Assembly (NCBI GenBank): GCA_964613035.1
Contig: CAZTFQ010000001.1
Coordinates: 93,940 to 157,939, forward strand
Source: CAVIQK01 sp964613035
GTDB taxonomy: Bacteria; Bacillota; Clostridia; Christensenellales; DTU072
DNA length: 64,000 nucleotides
Direction of reading: 5' to 3'
The position numbers and the translations under genes were made by a program. Positions within the stretch are counted from its first letter, which is position 1. Each line of letters begins with the position of its first letter. Shown here piece by piece: positions 35,558 through 43,623 of this stretch. The notes below the pieces were generated by a model. That model saw nothing but the letters and a program-made list of their open reading frames with translations. It searched no databases and was not told the DNA's origin.

Positions 35558-37489
35558 ATGACAGAGCAGATGAAAGAGATGAGTTGTCAAGAAAAGCGTA
35601 ACGACGTCTTGAGACGGACGATAGGTACGATAGTCGTCGTACTGCTCTTTTTGATTATAATCGCAGCTCTGAGATATTACGACGTAGTCAATATGAGAGC
35701 CGCTACCGGATACGACGAGTTTTGCGACGCGGTGCTAGACGTCGACGGAGACGTTGGCGACAGATTGATTTTAAGAGGCAAGTGGGAGTTTTATTATAAT
35801 CAATGGATTATAACCGACGGCATAGAAGAACCCGTGCTTACCGGCTATCTCAACAGCTCCGACAGGTGGACGGGGAGAGAGTTTTCGGGGGAGAAGTTGC
35901 CTCGTACGGGGTACGCCTCCTACAGAATGGTCGTCAATAATTACGTCTCGGGTGAAGAAACTTATTTTGGACTGTCAGACTTTGTCCCGATGAGATTGTA
36001 CGTCAACGGGCAAGAAGTGGCGTCGAGAGGTACGATGTCCAGAGACGAGATATACTCGGTAAAAAAGACGTCCGAAGAAATATCTCCTTTCGTCACTGAC
36101 GGCGAGCCGTTGGAATTGGTTATAGAGATAGGATACAACGACTTCGGAGGAACATATCTTAATCCGTATCTGTATCGCGAAACGACTTCAGTCGTTGCGG
36201 ATTTGTATTACAACGGTTTCTTTTTGGTCGCGGTGGCTTGCGTGGTCCTAATAGGCATCATCATCGTGTTTTCTACCGTAATATGGGCTCATAAAATAAC
36301 CGATCTGGCGCCGATAGTCTTCGTCGCGGGCATAGTTGCGTTCTATTTGTGTTCTACGGAGATTTTACAAAAAGGTTCTCTTTTCATCAACAACGTCGAT
36401 TGGGACGTCACTTATTATACGACCTGGATAGGCGGTGCGCTGGCGATTTTCTTTTCCACGTATCTGGTTCCCGTCAGACATTCCCTGCATAATAAAATCG
36501 CCGCCGTAGCCGACCTCGCTCAATACGGCGTTATGACGGCGTTTTATTTCCTCTATCAGGGATATGAATTCCGATACGTCTTCGGGCTCGTAGCCGCATT
36601 GATACACATAGTGCTGTTTTTACCGATAATATTGAGAGATACCGTCGGGAAAAAGCCTCTCCCGTATCTGCGCGCCATCGTCGTGTGTCTGACGATCGCA
36701 ATGGTCGCTATAGACAATATGGACGTAACGGGCGGCATATGTTACGACGTATCGGGCGTTACGGGCATATTGGTCATCGTCATAGTCGCCCTGATAGTAG
36801 CGATTATCGTTATAAGGACAAAAAACGACCATAGGGACGCCTTGACCGCGCTGACCAACGTGAGAGAAATAACGGCAATTAAAAGCAACGCGCTCCGCTC
36901 GCAGATCAATCCTCACTTCCTCTTCAACGCGCTTACGCTTGTCAAAAGCGAGTACGACAACGGCAACGATAGAGGAGAAAAAACTCTCGAAGAACTAAGA
37001 AAGCATATCGGCAGAGTATTCGAAGCGCAGGAAGAAGAACTCATTCCTTTCTCCGAGGAAGCGGTCTTCGCCGAGGACTATTATCATATAGAGCAGACCC
37101 GTCGCTCCGAAACGCTCCCCGATATAGAATGGGACGTCGCCGACGAGGACTTTTTGGTTCCGCCGCTGATTTTACAACCTATCATAGAGAACGCCGTCAA
37201 ATACAGCGGCATAGACCGTCGTAAGGGCGGCAGAATAACGATAAGCACTTCTGCGGACGAAAACGATTTCATCCTCACGATAAAAGACAACGGTATAGGC
37301 TTCGACGTCAATAAGCTGAGACGTACGTCTACGGGTATACGCAACGTCACTCTGAGAGTAGAGCTCCTTTTAGAAGGCTCACTGACAATAGACGGGACGG
37401 ACGGTACGACCGTAAAAATCGTTTTTCCTAGAGAAAACGCAAAAATTTCGGGGGGGGGTACCTTACTCGGAGTCGAGTATGAGGCATAA
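35558..37489 (+). CDS. LytS-like sensor kinase with 7TMR-DISM sensor (catalytically intact)
   Basis: A 643-residue membrane kinase. Helix 1 is at about 21-40. An extracellular jelly-roll sensor (about 60-215) has the DISMED-type pattern GKWEFYY ... TGYASYRMVVNN ... RLYVNGQEV. Seven more helices span about 220-420. The His_kinase domain has SQINPHFLFNAL with H453, the N-box QPIIENAVKY (E544, N545) and DNGIGFD (577-583), so it should autophosphorylate. A nine-G run (37450-37458) lies in the codons for the final residues. GAGGAAA is 13 bases before the ATG, rather far. It forms an operon with the pseudokinase and regulator downstream. Confidence 0.9.
   Translation: MTEQMKEMSCQEKRNDVLRRTIGTIVVVLLFLIIIAALRYYDVVNMRAATGYDEFCDAVLDVDGDVGDRLILRGKWEFYYNQWIITDGIEEPVLTGYLNSSDRWTGREFSGEKLPRTGYASYRMVVNNYVSGEETYFGLSDFVPMRLYVNGQEVASRGTMSRDEIYSVKKTSEEISPFVTDGEPLELVIEIGYNDFGGTYLNPYLYRETTSVVADLYYNGFFLVAVACVVLIGIIIVFSTVIWAHKITDLAPIVFVAGIVAFYLCSTEILQKGSLFINNVDWDVTYYTTWIGGALAIFFSTYLVPVRHSLHNKIAAVADLAQYGVMTAFYFLYQGYEFRYVFGLVAALIHIVLFLPIILRDTVGKKPLPYLRAIVVCLTIAMVAIDNMDVTGGICYDVSGVTGILVIVIVALIVAIIVIRTKNDHRDALTALTNVREITAIKSNALRSQINPHFLFNALTLVKSEYDNGNDRGEKTLEELRKHIGRVFEAQEEELIPFSEEAVFAEDYYHIEQTRRSETLPDIEWDVADEDFLVPPLILQPIIENAVKYSGIDRRKGGRITISTSADENDFILTIKDNGIGFDVNKLRRTSTGIRNVTLRVELLLEGSLTIDGTDGTTVKIVFPRENAKISGGGTLLGVEYEA
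37450..37458 (+). repeat. G9 homopolymer inside the kinase 3' end
   Basis: Nine consecutive G after TTTC, within the codons of the last dozen or so residues of the kinase. A gain or loss of one G would change only the C-terminal tail, since stops follow soon in all three frames. Confidence 0.9.
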
Positions 37490-37507
37490 GCTGCGGTAGG
37501 ACGTAAT

Positions 37508-39361
37508 ATGAAAGCGACTAAAGAAAAGAAGTGGATAATATTCGACGCGACGGTGTTTATCGCGATACTGTTGATATTGGTGTCTATATTCTATATCTAC
37601 GAGGCGACTTATATTAAGAAAAACGGCTACTCGCTCGTAAAAGACGCCGTACTCGATATGACCGACTCGGAGTTGACGCCCTATGCTTCTCCCTTGGACG
37701 GAGACTGGGAAGTATTCTATAATAAATGGATAATTACAGACGGAGAAGAAGACGCCGAGCCCGATTTCATACTCGATATGAGCGACAGATGGACGGGACG
37801 AGAACTCGACGGCGAGAAGTTGCCCTCCACGGGATACGCTTCTTATAGAATTAAAGTGGAGAATTACCCCTACGACGGACTACTGTCGGCAGGCTTCACT
37901 TACCCGCATCCCTTCAGACTCTATATAGACGGAGTGGAAGTGTCTCACGTCGGCGAGATGTCCAGGACAGAGGTCAACGGCTCGACTTTTCCCAATAAGG
38001 AATCAGACTTTTACATCGCGGAGAAGGGGAGCTCCTTTTACGTAGTACTGGAGCTGTCTTATACGGATAAAGGCGGCGTCACGAGAGGATTCTACCTCGT
38101 CAAAGACCCCAATGTGGGCTTTTTCGACGAAGGATGGATGTTCGGCAACTTCAATTTTTATATTTTGTTCGCCGCGGTTCTTTTCATGATTATCATACTT
38201 ATTTTCAGTATCCTGTGGAGGAAAGAAAAGGGCTCCGCGGGTATATTGACCGCTTCGATAGCTTTGATATTGATTTACTTCGTCTCGGAAGAGCTCGTCT
38301 TCTCCTTGTCGAGGATGTTCGGGATAATAATAAAAAACCTAGAGTATTATGTTTTCTTAGGGACGGGGATAGCCGTGGCGGTGTTCGTCTCGGGACCGGT
38401 TAAGGAAAAGATGATTAAAATGCCCCTCGCTCAGGTCATATTCCACGTCGTAGCGTACCTAATATCGTTTTTGTTGCTATGGCTACTTAAAGCGTATAGT
38501 TTCCGAAACCTCTCAATATATATCGCATTTTTATCGTTCTTGCCCATAGTCTACAGACTGGCGGAGGGGTATCATTACGACAAGATGGTTGCGGCGTACT
38601 ACATAGCCTCTATCGGCATACTGGTGTCTACCTTTATGGAGCTGGTCAATCTGGTGGGCGGATTCACCTTCGGCACGGAGGGCGTGGGTATGTTGATAAT
38701 GCTGGTGACGCTGTTCTTCAACGTGTTGGCTCTGATGGTTATGATAAGGAAAAATTATAACAGAGCTCTGTTAAAAGTCGAGTCGGAAAACAAGCTGGAC
38801 GAGCTAAAAGACTACGCTTACAGGAAGAGAGTGAGTAAAGATTTTATGAGGGATACTCTCGTCGCGGTGCAGTCGGCGTATGCCGTCGACAAGAAGGAAG
38901 GCGACGCTATGATAGAGGCATTCGCCAGACATTTACGTTACAACGTCGATTCCGAGTACGTCAGAGAGAAGACCTTCTATGAAGAACTCGACAATGCGGA
39001 GACTTGGGTCGCGATAGAGAAAGAAAAGGGAAAGAGCATAGAGCTTCTCTATGACCTCGACTTCACAGATTTTCAGATTCCGATATTGACTATACAGCCT
39101 CTCGTAGAGGCTTTGACTGGTAAGGACGAGTCTGCTACCGTCCAGATTAAGAGTTATTTGACGGACGCGGATTGCGTGCTCGAAATTATTTCGGACCTCA
39201 ACCCTGTTGACTTAAATCCCGATTGCGGTTATACTATTGACAACACGCGAGAAAGGATACGACCTCAAGGCTGGACTCTCACCGACGAGTCTCGCCCCGA
39301 CGGTATCGTTTTGAGGTTGGTAAGGCACAGGTTGGATGAAGATAATAATAGTGGACGATGA
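37508..39361 (+). CDS. 7TMR-DISM sensor pseudokinase (inactive LytS-like paralogue)
   Basis: A 617-residue paralogue of the preceding kinase with the same plan: helix 1, an extracellular jelly-roll with DGDWEVFYNKWIITDGEE and TGYASYRIKVEN, seven helices, then a His_kinase-like region. The phospho-acceptor segment aligns as KRVSKDFMRDTL against SQINPHFLFNAL, so His is replaced by D445. The N-box QPIIENA has become QPLVEAL, losing the Asn, and no DNGxG box remains. It should bind neither ATP nor phosphate. It is probably a signalling partner of the active kinase, perhaps in a heterodimer. Its 3' end overlaps the regulator gene by 26 bases. Confidence 0.85.
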   Translation: MKATKEKKWIIFDATVFIAILLILVSIFYIYEATYIKKNGYSLVKDAVLDMTDSELTPYASPLDGDWEVFYNKWIITDGEEDAEPDFILDMSDRWTGRELDGEKLPSTGYASYRIKVENYPYDGLLSAGFTYPHPFRLYIDGVEVSHVGEMSRTEVNGSTFPNKESDFYIAEKGSSFYVVLELSYTDKGGVTRGFYLVKDPNVGFFDEGWMFGNFNFYILFAAVLFMIIILIFSILWRKEKGSAGILTASIALILIYFVSEELVFSLSRMFGIIIKNLEYYVFLGTGIAVAVFVSGPVKEKMIKMPLAQVIFHVVAYLISFLLLWLLKAYSFRNLSIYIAFLSFLPIVYRLAEGYHYDKMVAAYYIASIGILVSTFMELVNLVGGFTFGTEGVGMLIMLVTLFFNVLALMVMIRKNYNRALLKVESENKLDELKDYAYRKRVSKDFMRDTLVAVQSAYAVDKKEGDAMIEAFARHLRYNVDSEYVREKTFYEELDNAETWVAIEKEKGKSIELLYDLDFTDFQIPILTIQPLVEALTGKDESATVQIKSYLTDADCVLEIISDLNPVDLNPDCGYTIDNTRERIRPQGWTLTDESRPDGIVLRLVRHRLDEDNNSGR

Positions 39362-40115
39362 GGTAGGCGCGATAGCTATCTTTCAGAGTCTGGTTTTGAA
39401 TAAACCCGAGATAGATTACAAACCGTTTTCTTCGGCGACTGCGGCGCTGGAATATGCCGAGAGGTCTGATATCGACGTGGCTTTTCTCGACATCAATATG
39501 CCCGATATCGACGGCATCGAGCTGGCTTCCAGGCTTATTAAACTCCATAAAAACATCTCCATAGTATTCATTACGGCATATACTCAGCTGGAAGAAGAGT
39601 TGAAACAACGTTTCGGCGATAATCTCAAAGCATTCTTCTACAAGCCTTACAGCGAGACGGAATTGGCTATACTTCTCGCTCGCCTCGCAGGAGACAGAAG
39701 GGTAAAAATAACCGCTTTCGGCGACTTCGGCGTCACGGTCGGAGGCGTGCAGGTGGACTTCGGTTGCAATAAGTCGAAAGAAATCCTCGCATATCTCGTG
39801 GACCGACGTGCGGAATCCGCCAGTATGGCGGCTGTCTGCGGCGCGGTGTGGGAAAACGAAGTCTATGAAGAACCCGTTAAAAGGAAGTACCAAAACGCCG
39901 TTTCCAGACTAAAAAAGACCTTCGAACAGCTCGGCGTGGGCAACGTCATCGTCAAGACTCGCAACAATATCGGGATAGCCGTCGATAAAGTGGTCTGCGA
40001 CTGGTGGGATTATCTCAACGGCAATCGCGACGCGTTCAAGGGCGACTATATGATGAATATCCAGCTGGATTTCGCTACCGAGAGATGCGCTCTATTGAAT
40101 GCCGATTATGAATAG
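39336..40115 (+). CDS. Response regulator with winged-helix (SARP/BTAD-like) output
   Basis: A 259-residue regulator. The receiver (about 1-118) has D7/D8, phospho-acceptor D52 in VAFLDINMP, Thr in FITAYT and Lys in FYKPYS. The output begins ITAFGDFGVTVGGVQVDF and continues KSKEILAYLVDRR, a winged-helix type common in gut Clostridia regulators, with relation to the SARP/BTAD group rather than LytTR. It overlaps the pseudokinase 3' end and has a weak ribosome site, so coupled translation is likely. A terminator follows. The M60 protease is the next gene and a possible target, but that is only proximity. Confidence 0.85.
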   Translation: MKIIIVDDEVGAIAIFQSLVLNKPEIDYKPFSSATAALEYAERSDIDVAFLDINMPDIDGIELASRLIKLHKNISIVFITAYTQLEEELKQRFGDNLKAFFYKPYSETELAILLARLAGDRRVKITAFGDFGVTVGGVQVDFGCNKSKEILAYLVDRRAESASMAAVCGAVWENEVYEEPVKRKYQNAVSRLKKTFEQLGVGNVIVKTRNNIGIAVDKVVCDWWDYLNGNRDAFKGDYMMNIQLDFATERCALLNADYE

Positions 40116-40140
40116 ATTTTAATAGATTATGCGAAAAAGC

Positions 40141-40162
40141 CGTCGTTTTTCGACGATTTTTT
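40141..40162 (+). terminator. Terminator of the sensor operon
   Basis: CGTCG (40141-40145), a T5 loop, CGACG (40151-40155), then A and six T. An A-run upstream extends the stem. Confidence 0.75.
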
Positions 40163-40193
40163 GTTGTTTAGCGGAATATTTTTTAATTAGTAG

Positions 40194-40222
40194 TTGACTA
40201 AGTCGCGGTTTGCATATAGAAT
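40194..40222 (+). promoter_or_regulatory. Promoter of the M60 protease gene
   Basis: TTGACT (40194-40199), 17 bases, TAGAAT (40217-40222). Moderate match; it directly abuts a 15-base palindrome. Confidence 0.6.
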
Positions 40223-40237
40223 TATGATAATATCATA
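40223..40237 (+). promoter_or_regulatory. Palindrome at the M60 transcription start (operator candidate)
   Basis: TATGATA-A-TATCATA, a perfect 7+1+7 palindrome between the -10 box and the ribosome site. A repressor bound here would block both initiation and ribosome access. Confidence 0.45.
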
Positions 40238-40250
40238 GGAGGATATGTCC

Positions 40251-43200
40251 GTGGTCAAAAAGTCCGCTCGCCGTTTTGTGTACGCAATCGTCGTTGCATT
40301 GATTGTGCTTTTTGCGATAATTATGCTCTCCGAGTCCGTTTTTATCGGCGTCGACGCGGAGAGTTTTTCATTTTATAGCAGGACTGCCCCGCCGACTTTT
40401 TACGGCGCGACCGATATATATATGGATAAAAACGTCGTCGAGTCTTTCGACCCCGACGACAGTCGCTTCCGCATAATGGCAAAAGACTTCGAGGACGGAG
40501 ACGTAACCTCGGATATCGTCGTCGAGTCGTCCGACGTTATTCCTACCGTCTCGGGGGAATATTCCGTCGCATACGCAGTGACCGATTCCGACGGCAACAC
40601 CGCTCGTATCACGGTTCCCGTACACGTACTGGATAAAGAAGACGGCGAGTGCAGAGTCGTCAGGACGATAACAACCCTGCCCGCGATGAAGAATCTCTCC
40701 CTCGCCGGTACGGAGCGTTGTAACAACGGAGATCGCCAGATACTCGGCGTCTTTTTGCCGGCGGGTATTTCCGCGTACGTTAAAGTCATAGATTCCGACG
40801 TCGATTTTCAGATAACTTATTTCACCAACAGTAAAAACTATAATGGTTTCAATACCGTCAAAGCGTCTTCCGACGAGTATCAGAGGATAAGCAATCCTAA
40901 GTACGATACGGTCGACGAAGATAAAAAGAGCCTCACCGCGACCATGCCGTTGATTACATCTCCGCGGCTTAACGAGGAACGTATCGACGTAACCTATAAG
41001 CTGGAGATTAAGTTCGGTCCCGAGGTCAGAGCTCTCGATTATTATCATTACGGAGACAATGAGGAAGTCTTCAAGGAAAAATGGCGCGAGTCGGGTAACG
41101 ATTATGCCGTGATCGACGGCGAAGCCGCGCTTATGGTAGTCCCCTACGGAGATATAGACAATATAGGCGACGTCGACGGAACGATCGGCTCTCTCGACGA
41201 GACTCTGGATTATTACCTCGCCGTCGTCGATCGTATGGACGCGATGCTAGGGTTGTCTCTTGATCCCGACGATCCTCTTGACCAAAATTTTCGTATAAAA
41301 TATACAATGGCGGCGGATTCCTCTTCGTCTGCGGGCGCGTATTATGCCGGTAGCTATATAGCGGTCTGCTCAACTTCCATAAGAGGATTTTTCTGTTACG
41401 GATGGGGCTCTCTTCACGAAATAGCTCACGGGTACCAGGGATATATGGGCAAGGGAATAGGCGGCGGATACGATCTCTACTTCAACGAGACGGGCAACAA
41501 CGTCCTCGCTCACTACGTTCAGACGGATAAAACTCTGTATCGAGCCGACCACGACTGGATGGGGACTAAGGAAAACCGAGAGGACGAAGACAACGCGGGG
41601 AGACTTAGCGGAGAGTACGTCTTCCATAACGACGAGGGTACTTACACCAATTGCCGCGACAAGCTCTTCTTTATAGTCAATCTTTTAGACGCCTTCGAGG
41701 GCGAAAAGAGTTACGGAAAGCTGTTTTCTTACTATAGGAAATTCGTTTCCGATCGCGACTTGGACAGAAGCAAATACACCGTGACGGATATTTATGCGGC
41801 GTTCTTCGCCGATGAATACGGCGCGGATATAACGATGTACCTCGATGCCTGGCAGGCACCTTTATCCGACGTAACGAGACGTGAATTGATGAAAAAGGAC
41901 CTCGCCGTTTATGCGTTGACGTCGGATGTGCTGACGGAAGCTTCTCTTGTTAAGTTGACCATCAACGAAGGACTCACGCTTAAGCACGGATTGATTAAAG
42001 AGGACGTACTCGAGAAGTATTCCGTTCAAGGAGATTTAACCGTCGACGTGGAGTCCGACGATATGTCGGCGATAGAAGGAGCAGTGCTGTCTTTATTCCG
42101 CGACGGCGAGTACGTGGAGAAGAAAGAGATAAGCGGCTCTACCGTATCGTTTACCGACCTTCCCGTAGGAGAATATGAAATAAGAGGTCCCGTGGCTTAT
42201 TCGTATTCGCCCGACGACAAGGCTATCGCTTACGACTATACCCGAGTTATTGTAAAAGAGGGCTCCAACACCGCTTCGATACGCTTCTCCGTAGGCAAAC
42301 AACAGCCTACCGATTCCCCTATAACGATTATGCTGGTCAGCTACTACAACACGATAGCATACTCGGTTACGCTGTCGGCAAACGCCGAAGGTGAACCGTA
42401 TAAAAAGGGCACTGCCGTCTACGGCTCGGGCAATCCAGGCAACCACAACGATACTTGGGGAGCCCAACCCGACGTAACTTTCGCCAAGATAACGTATAAA
42501 GATAAAGACGGCAACGTCAAATACGTCGCGGAAATTAAAGGCAGACAGGACTTTAATTCGATTGCGGATAAGTATATAGACCTAGAACTCGACTACGGAG
42601 ATATCATAGAGGTCTACGTCGCCGCCAATCCTCAATGGGTCAAGGTCTCTTCCGTCCTTACGGGCGCCGATATCTCCGCTTACGCATCCTCATTCAATAC
42701 TCGTGAATATCTCGTTACGGAGCAGGGACTCAAGGCTCTCTACGCGGAAGACTTCGACGAGCACGCCGTCTTGTATGAGGCAGAACGCAGCTACAAGATA
42801 GATAAGATTAATTCTCTTATCGCGTCGCTGGAAGATAAGGGAGATATCGCCAAAAACGATTACGCCGACGAGAAACGCGAGCTGTGCGCGCTCCTTATAT
42901 CCATGTCGGATATAGACAGAGCCGCGTTTGATGACAGAGTATCGCCGTTGACAGAAGGAGTCGCTCCGACTTTTATAAAACAGTCCGAGTCCGTTACCGT
43001 AGATGTGGGCGCGGATACAGACTTAAAATCCCTTGTAACAGTACCCGACGACTGCATAGTTACGGTCAAGACGGATTTCAATCCCGACGTCCCCGGGACG
43101 TACGTCGTCAATTATATCATCTGCGACTGCGAAGGTAACGTTACGGAAACCTCGATAACGGTAGAAGTCCTCGACGCGTCGTCCGATAGCGGAAGTATCT

Positions 43201-43337
43201 CCGGAACATCCGGCGTAGCGGACGACGGCGAGTTCCCCGAGTGGATAGGATATCTCGTCACCGCCGCGGCGTCGTTTGCGCTCGGATGTATCTTTACCCT
43301 TATCGTCGACTCGGTTATTCGACGTAAGAAAAAATAA
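40251..43337 (+). CDS. Secreted M60-family (enhancin/mucinase-type) metalloprotease
   Basis: A 1028-residue surface gluzincin. I prefer the GTG at 40251, eight bases after AGGAGG; the ATG at 40245 is only two bases away from it. After a signal/anchor helix (about 8-28) come an Ig-like DUF5011 domain (about 50-130) and the M60 core with zinc motif H389-E-I-A-H393 and E413 in NETGNN, fitting HExxH-x(8-28)-E. Next are a Cna_B/SpaA-like domain (about 590-680) and a PF03272-like mucin-binding module (about 685-830). A second DUF5011 domain and a C-terminal anchor helix ending RRKKK close it. M60 enzymes of gut bacteria cut O-glycosylated mucins, so mucin is the likely substrate. Confidence 0.9.
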   Translation: MVKKSARRFVYAIVVALIVLFAIIMLSESVFIGVDAESFSFYSRTAPPTFYGATDIYMDKNVVESFDPDDSRFRIMAKDFEDGDVTSDIVVESSDVIPTVSGEYSVAYAVTDSDGNTARITVPVHVLDKEDGECRVVRTITTLPAMKNLSLAGTERCNNGDRQILGVFLPAGISAYVKVIDSDVDFQITYFTNSKNYNGFNTVKASSDEYQRISNPKYDTVDEDKKSLTATMPLITSPRLNEERIDVTYKLEIKFGPEVRALDYYHYGDNEEVFKEKWRESGNDYAVIDGEAALMVVPYGDIDNIGDVDGTIGSLDETLDYYLAVVDRMDAMLGLSLDPDDPLDQNFRIKYTMAADSSSSAGAYYAGSYIAVCSTSIRGFFCYGWGSLHEIAHGYQGYMGKGIGGGYDLYFNETGNNVLAHYVQTDKTLYRADHDWMGTKENREDEDNAGRLSGEYVFHNDEGTYTNCRDKLFFIVNLLDAFEGEKSYGKLFSYYRKFVSDRDLDRSKYTVTDIYAAFFADEYGADITMYLDAWQAPLSDVTRRELMKKDLAVYALTSDVLTEASLVKLTINEGLTLKHGLIKEDVLEKYSVQGDLTVDVESDDMSAIEGAVLSLFRDGEYVEKKEISGSTVSFTDLPVGEYEIRGPVAYSYSPDDKAIAYDYTRVIVKEGSNTASIRFSVGKQQPTDSPITIMLVSYYNTIAYSVTLSANAEGEPYKKGTAVYGSGNPGNHNDTWGAQPDVTFAKITYKDKDGNVKYVAEIKGRQDFNSIADKYIDLELDYGDIIEVYVAANPQWVKVSSVLTGADISAYASSFNTREYLVTEQGLKALYAEDFDEHAVLYEAERSYKIDKINSLIASLEDKGDIAKNDYADEKRELCALLISMSDIDRAAFDDRVSPLTEGVAPTFIKQSESVTVDVGADTDLKSLVTVPDDCIVTVKTDFNPDVPGTYVVNYIICDCEGNVTETSITVEVLDASSDSGSISGTSGVADDGEFPEWIGYLVTAAASFALGCIFTLIVDSVIRRKKK

Positions 43338-43394
43338 TTTATATACATATATACGCACGCGTGCATAATAGCCGCATATACTATACATAATCAT

Positions 43395-43416
43395 AGCCGT
43401 CTCAGGACGGCTTTTT
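43395..43416 (+). terminator. Terminator of the M60 gene
   Basis: AGCCGTC (43395-43401), loop TCAG, GACGGCT (43406-43412), then T4. Confidence 0.85.
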
Positions 43417-43535
43417 CAATATCTTTACGAAAAGAATAATATGAGACAATGTAATACAAAACGATATAAATGGTATTAAAATCGAGAGTTGCGAAAATAG
43501 TATGAAAAAATTTCTTAAAAATTTATTGAAAACGC

Positions 43536-43565
43536 TTTACAAATTTTTTAGGGGGGGTGTATTAT
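43536..43565 (+). promoter_or_regulatory. Importer 2 promoter with G7 run in the spacer
   Basis: TTTACA (43536-43541) and TATTAT (43560-43565) are separated by 18 bases containing seven consecutive G (43551-43557). Loss of one G would give the optimal 17-base spacing and gain would give 19. The upstream 100 bases are very AT-rich. The binding-protein gene follows with GGAGGT before its ATG. Confidence 0.6.
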
Positions 43566-43623
43566 TATACAAAATTTAAGTCTAGGCGAATAAACACGAT
43601 TATTATTAAATGGAGGTAAAAAT

